A stretch of 9,761 nt of DNA, taken from positions 1 to 9,761 of the forward strand of contig CADBSP010000124.1 of the NCBI GenBank assembly GCA_902797405.1. The letters run 5' to 3'. Under the pieces are notes generated by a model. The model saw only the letters and a list, made by a program, of their open reading frames with translations, searched no databases and was not told the DNA's origin. Both the position numbers and the translations under genes were made by a program. Shown in pieces: positions 6,948-9,761 of the stretch; position 1 is the first letter of the stretch; each line of letters opens with the position of its first letter. The DNA comes from an uncultured Eubacteriales bacterium (GTDB lineage Bacteria > Bacillota > Clostridia > Peptostreptococcales > Anaerovoracaceae).

Positions 6948-7685
6948 TTATGTGATAATTGTTCCAATCTTCTCTCCGCAAACGGCTCTCATTATGCTGT
7001 TCTTTTCTGCCAAACCGAATACATGGATTGAAATATTATTGTCTCTGCAAAGGGTTACCGCAGTCTGATCCATAACTTTTAAATCCTGATCCAGGACTTC
7101 CTTTAGTGTTAAGGAATCGTATTTTACTGCATCAGGGTTGGTTCCGGGATCATCGGAATATACTGCGTCGATATTCTTTGCCAGAAGAATGATTTCCGCA
7201 TCGACCTCCGCAGCTCTAAGGGCTGCAGCAGTATCCGTTGTAAAAAACGGGCTTCCGGTACCACCGGAGAAAATCACTACTTCCTTATGCTCCAGTCTGT
7301 TAAGTGCCTTCATTCTGGAATAAGGTTCAGAGATTGTTCTCATCTCTATTGCGGTCTGGGTTCTAGCCTTTACTCCTACTCCCTGAAGCGCTGACTGAAG
7401 AGCCAGTCCATTCATCACAGTAGCAAGCATTCCCATATAATCAGCGGTAGCCTGATCCATGTTCTCACTGGAGCGACCCCTCCAGAAATTACCGCCACCT
7501 ACTACTATGGCTACCTCCACTCCCAAATCCGAGACTTCCTTTATTTGCTTAGCAACAGAATTCGTAAACTCTTCAGATATTCCAAAATGCTTATCTCCTG
7601 CCAAAGCCTCTCCGCTGATTTTTATCAAAACCCTTTTATACTTTGGTTTTTTGGATGTCTTTTTACTGGTATTTCTGGGACTCAT
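6948..7685 (-). CDS. pyrH: UMP kinase (bacterial, amino acid kinase family)
   Basis: PyrH phosphorylates UMP to UDP with ATP, a key step for pyrimidine nucleotides; bacterial enzymes are hexamers usually regulated by GTP and UTP. The 245-residue protein has the amino acid kinase fold signatures KRVLIKISGEALAG (17-30), IVVGGGNFWRG (60-70), MDQATADYMGMLATVMN (76-92), IFSGGTGSPFFTTDTAAA (138-155), the ATP-site region LLAKNIDAVYSDDP (167-180), and KVMDQTAVTLC (203-213). A basic 15-residue extension (MSPRNTSKKTSKKPK) precedes the usual start of the family, 'YKRVLIKISG'. ATG 7685 is the only ATG before the kinase core and has a GGGAG site about 4 nt upstream, so the extension appears real. It is the first gene of the pyrH-to-polC block here, downstream of a putative terminator. 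Confidence 0.97.
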   Translation of the reverse strand: MSPRNTSKKTSKKPKYKRVLIKISGEALAGDKHFGISEEFTNSVAKQIKEVSDLGVEVAIVVGGGNFWRGRSSENMDQATADYMGMLATVMNGLALQSALQGVGVKARTQTAIEMRTISEPYSRMKALNRLEHKEVVIFSGGTGSPFFTTDTAAALRAAEVDAEIILLAKNIDAVYSDDPGTNPDAVKYDSLTLKEVLDQDLKVMDQTAVTLCRDNNISIHVFGLAEKNSIMRAVCGEKIGTIIT

Positions 7686-7728
7686 TGTCTCCCTCTTTCT
7701 TCGTCATTAGTGGCTGTTATATCCATTT

Positions 7729-7784
7729 AAAAAGGACAGTTCGTCATGCTATTAATATGGACTCTTCCATATGGAACCGTCCTT
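7729..7784 (-). terminator. Putative intrinsic terminator after trxB
   Basis: On the minus strand an 11-position stem (AAGGAC, one mismatch, GTTC at 7732-7742 pairing with GAAC, mismatch, GTCCTT at 7774-7784) is followed by five T residues (complement of A 7729-7733). Inside the loop a second perfect hairpin, ATATGG/CCATAT with a 6-nt loop, lies at 7755-7772. It sits 50 bp after the trxB stop and 43 bp before pyrH, so it would end the trxB transcript. The stem has a moderate GC content and the T-run is short, so efficiency is uncertain. Confidence 0.6.
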
Positions 7785-7833
7785 AAGGATTTTACCATAT
7801 ATAGTGGGCTGATTCAATAAAAAATAGGTGGAA

Positions 7834-8778
7834 TTAGCCTAAATTGTGGATGTACTCTATTGCGGCCATTGCAGCAATTGCGCCATCTGAAGTTGCAGTT
7901 ACAAGCTGCCTTCTGGTCTTCTGTCTGGCATCACCTGCAACGAATACTCCCTCTGTCTTTGTTGTACAATCTTCTCCCGAATCAAAGAATCCTGCCTGGT
8001 CTAAATTTGTCACATCAGCAAAGGCCTGATTCTCTGCAACTCTTCCAAAGGCAACAAAGATAGCTTCAACAGGAAGCACCCGCTCCTCCTCGGTTTTCAC
8101 ATTCTTTACCTTTATTCCGTCTACTCTTGGTTCTCCCAGGATTTCAACAGGAACAGAGTCTAAAACGAATTCAACGTTTTCTTTTTCGGAGAGACGTTTC
8201 ACCGTGATTTCGTCACCGCGGAATTCATTACGCCTGTGAACCAGGTACACCTTATTAGCAAGTTCAGCCATATACTCTGCGTCTTCCAATGCCGTATTTC
8301 CGCCGCCTAATACAGCGACATCCTTACCTCTAAAGAATGCTCCGTCGCATGTTGCGCAGTATGAAATACCTGCACCGGTGAGCTTATCCTCTCTGGGAAG
8401 CCCCAGTTCTCTACTCTTTACTCCCGTTGCCAGGATAACCGCTTTTGCCTCATAATCAGGTCCCGGCTGACCTATGGCGTTCTTTGTTGACACCTTAAAA
8501 TATGGCTTTCCATCTCCGTCAATCAACTTTTCGATTCCAACTGCCTCGCCGAATTCAATCTTTGCTCCTAGCTCAACTGCCTGCTCATACATAGCTGTTG
8601 CCAGCTCAAATCCGGATGTTTTCTTGGCTCCGGGATAGTTTTCTACCTCAGGTGTGTTTATAATCTGTCCGCCATAGGATAGTTTCTCCAATACCGCTAC
8701 AGTCTTTCCTCCTCTGGTTCCATAAATCGCGGAAGTTAGACCGGCAGGCCCTGCACCTACTACCAAAATATCATACAT
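7834..8778 (-). CDS. trxB: Thioredoxin-disulfide reductase
   Basis: TrxB is a cytoplasmic FAD enzyme that passes electrons from NADPH to thioredoxin. The 314-residue protein is of the low-molecular-weight bacterial type. It has the FAD-binding GAGPAGLTSAIYG (8-20), GGQIINTPEVENYPG (36-50), ATGVKSRELG (117-126), the redox pair Cys141-Ala-Thr-Cys144 in YCATCDGAFF, the NADPH-binding GGGNTALEDA (158-167) and HRRNEFRG (181-188), and the C-terminal FAD block VFVAGDARQKTRRQLVTATS (278-297), followed by DGAIAA. The HRRxxxR pattern points to NADPH rather than a ferredoxin-dependent reductase. ATG 8778 has an AGGAG site about 7 nt upstream. No thioredoxin gene lies beside it. The gene is flanked by a 158-bp AT-rich gap upstream and a terminator-like hairpin downstream, so it may be transcribed alone or with the aminotransferase. 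Confidence 0.96.
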   Translation of the reverse strand: MYDILVVGAGPAGLTSAIYGTRGGKTVAVLEKLSYGGQIINTPEVENYPGAKKTSGFELATAMYEQAVELGAKIEFGEAVGIEKLIDGDGKPYFKVSTKNAIGQPGPDYEAKAVILATGVKSRELGLPREDKLTGAGISYCATCDGAFFRGKDVAVLGGGNTALEDAEYMAELANKVYLVHRRNEFRGDEITVKRLSEKENVEFVLDSVPVEILGEPRVDGIKVKNVKTEEERVLPVEAIFVAFGRVAENQAFADVTNLDQAGFFDSGEDCTTKTEGVFVAGDARQKTRRQLVTATSDGAIAAMAAIEYIHNLG

Positions 8779-8845
8779 TGTTTTTCTCCTGTCGTCATTT
8801 CATCGTTGCCCCAAACCAGTCAAGAACAGATTCCCGGGCATAAAT

Positions 8846-8863
8846 ATGTTTATTATGTTTATT
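8846..8863. repeat. Two tandem copies of a 9-bp AT-rich unit
   Basis: ATGTTTATT occurs twice in direct succession, followed by an imperfect ATTATTTT. It lies in the AT-rich part (about 8841-8900) of the gap upstream of trxB. It may simply reflect base composition. Confidence 0.5.
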
Positions 8864-8884
8864 ATTATTTTAATATTACCTTTT

Positions 8885-8913
8885 TTTAAAAGTTTAAACT
8901 GTGCCTTTGTCAC
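8885..8913 (-). promoter_or_regulatory. Tentative sigma-A type promoter for trxB
   Basis: On the minus strand GTGACA (8913-8908, five of six matches to TTGACA) is followed after 17 bp by TTTAAA (8890-8885, four of six matches to TATAAT). The predicted leader would be about 100 nt. The -35 element overlaps the 13-bp palindrome. The region is so AT-rich that chance matches are likely. Confidence 0.25.
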
Positions 8914-8917
8914 AAAG
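8905..8917. promoter_or_regulatory. 13-bp perfect palindrome upstream of trxB, possible operator
   Basis: CTTTGT, one central base, ACAAAG form a perfect 6-1-6 inverted repeat in the gap between the aminotransferase and trxB, 19 bp past the aminotransferase stop. The central TTGTGACAA resembles half-sites of several bacterial regulators, but no regulator can be named. As RNA it could give only a 5-bp stem with a 3-nt loop and no T-run follows, so it is a poor terminator. Confidence 0.3.
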
Positions 8918-8936
8918 AATCGGGTGCTCAAACCTG

Positions 8937-9761
8937 TTAGGCCATTAGTATATTTAGTGCTGCCAATCTAAGGGATAAACAGAATACCTCCATAGCCTTT
9001 GCAATTTCTTCCGAAGCAGGAAGGCTAGGTGCGATTCTCAGGTTGCTATCCTCAGGATCATTTTTATGAGGATATGTTGCTCCTGCATCTGTCATTACGA
9101 GGCCTGCCTCCTTGCAAAGTCTCCATGTTTCCTTTGCTGTTCCAGGGAGACAATTGACACTTACAAAATATCCTCCCCTTGGATTCTGCCAATTGGCAAT
9201 TCCTCTGGGTGCGATTTCCTTTTCCAAGGCATCAATTACGGTTTTGAACTTTGGTCCCAGAATCTTTGCATGTTTTTTCATAAGTTCCAGTGTGTGTGCT
9301 TTGTCCTTTAGATAAAGCACATGTCTAAGCTGATTTGTTTTATCGAAGCTTATCGCCTGGATTGTAATGAGCTTCTTCATATAGTCCATATTGGCTTTAC
9401 TGCATGCGAATACCGAAACGCCTGCGCCTGGAAGAGTAACCTTCGATGTTGATGCAAATTCAAAAACCATGTCCGGATTTCCTGATTTTTCACATAGAGA
9501 TAAAATGTCCGGGAACGGAACGTAGTCTCCCTCGAATTCATGAATTACATAGGCGTTGTCCCACATTAGGGTAAAGTCCTTTGCCACAGGTTTTAGATTA
9601 GCTATTCTCTCCAAGGTTTCCTGTGAATACACTATACCATCGGGATTGGAGTATTTCGGAACGTTCCACATCCCCTTCACTTCAGGATCTTTGACCAATT
9701 CCTCAACCATGTCCATGTCAGGTCCCGTTGGAGTCATCGGAACATTTATGGTCTCCATGCC
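8937..9761 (-). CDS. PLP-dependent aminotransferase, C-terminal part (start outside window)
   Basis: This is the C-terminal 274 residues or so of a fold-type I PLP enzyme. The frame continues past the ATG at 9758 to the window edge (a Gly codon precedes it), and families of this kind are about 400-430 residues, so ATG 9758 is internal, not the start. Numbered from that Met, visible features are VPKYSNPDGIVYS (33-45), equivalent to the NPxG motif; Asp67 and Tyr70 in LMWDNAYVIHEF, the pyridine-nitrogen and hydroxyl contacts; the PLP lysine Lys106 in ASTSKVTLPGAGVS; and Arg241 in NLRIAPSLP, the expected carboxylate-binding arginine. The pattern resembles the Pfam group named Aminotran_MocR, which includes the aspartate aminotransferase AspT of Corynebacterium. 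That places it as a probable aspartate or broad aminotransferase, from memory only. No DNA-binding MocR domain can be judged, because the N-terminus is missing. Substrate is not determinable from this fragment. Confidence 0.88.
   Translation of the reverse strand, partial: GMETINVPMTPTGPDMDMVEELVKDPEVKGMWNVPKYSNPDGIVYSQETLERIANLKPVAKDFTLMWDNAYVIHEFEGDYVPFPDILSLCEKSGNPDMVFEFASTSKVTLPGAGVSVFACSKANMDYMKKLITIQAISFDKTNQLRHVLYLKDKAHTLELMKKHAKILGPKFKTVIDALEKEIAPRGIANWQNPRGGYFVSVNCLPGTAKETWRLCKEAGLVMTDAGATYPHKNDPEDSNLRIAPSLPASEEIAKAMEVFCLSLRLAALNILMA

Noticed and set aside
7716..7721. TATAAC as a -10 box for a pyrH promoter
   Set aside because: At 17-18 bp upstream the sequence is ACGAAC or GACGAA, a poor -35; the nearest better match, ATGACG, needs a 20-bp spacer. 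A promoter is likely somewhere here but this one is not supported.
8795..8823. TTGACT (8823-8818) as a -35 box for trxB
   Set aside because: At 17 bp spacing the -10 would be AAATGA, a poor match, and the transcript would start about 10 bp before the ATG, within the ribosome binding site.
1..9761. Search for an undescribed accessory system (defence, phage, CRISPR, transposon)
   Set aside because: Nearly all of the sequence is accounted for by ten conserved housekeeping genes; gaps are all under 160 bp and hold no repeats or unknown coding regions beyond the items listed.

Overview
The window is a run of housekeeping genes from a low-GC Gram-positive bacterium, almost certainly a member of Clostridia and perhaps of the Lachnospiraceae type. 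Three things point there. The gene at the left edge encodes the Gram-positive replicative polymerase PolC. The order pyrH-frr-uppS-cdsA-dxr-rseP-ispG-polC is a well-known Firmicutes cluster. Several genes have AAAGGAGG/AGGAGG-type ribosome binding sites. All ten genes I can support lie on the minus strand, so transcription runs from high to low coordinates. Long plus-strand reading frames exist but are all antisense shadows of conserved proteins.

In the direction of transcription: (1) 9761-8937, the C-terminal part of a PLP-dependent aminotransferase whose start is outside the window. (2) An AT-rich 158-bp gap with a 13-bp palindrome and a tentative promoter. (3) trxB, thioredoxin reductase, 8778-7834. 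(4) A long hairpin followed by five T residues at 7784-7729, a plausible terminator that closes the trxB unit. (5) pyrH, frr, a GC-rich stem-loop, uppS, cdsA, dxr, rseP, ispG and finally the first 368 codons of polC, which leaves the window at base 1.

The pyrH-to-polC block joins UMP phosphorylation (PyrH), ribosome recycling (Frr), the undecaprenyl carrier for cell-wall synthesis (UppS), CDP-diacylglycerol for phospholipids (CdsA), two steps of the MEP isoprenoid pathway that feeds UppS (Dxr, IspG), a site-2 membrane protease (RseP) and the replicative polymerase. Spacing is tight at uppS-cdsA (9 bp) and rseP-ispG (6 bp), where stop codons fall inside the next ribosome binding site. The other gaps are 54 to about 120 bp.

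I find no mobile element, CRISPR array, tRNA, rRNA, phage gene or defence gene, and no intergenic gap longer than 300 bp. I do not see an undescribed system here. The points worth a second look are start-codon choices (uppS TTG, frr ATG, dxr ATG), the intergenic hairpins, the palindrome before trxB, and the position of pyrH directly after trxB rather than after rpsB-tsf.
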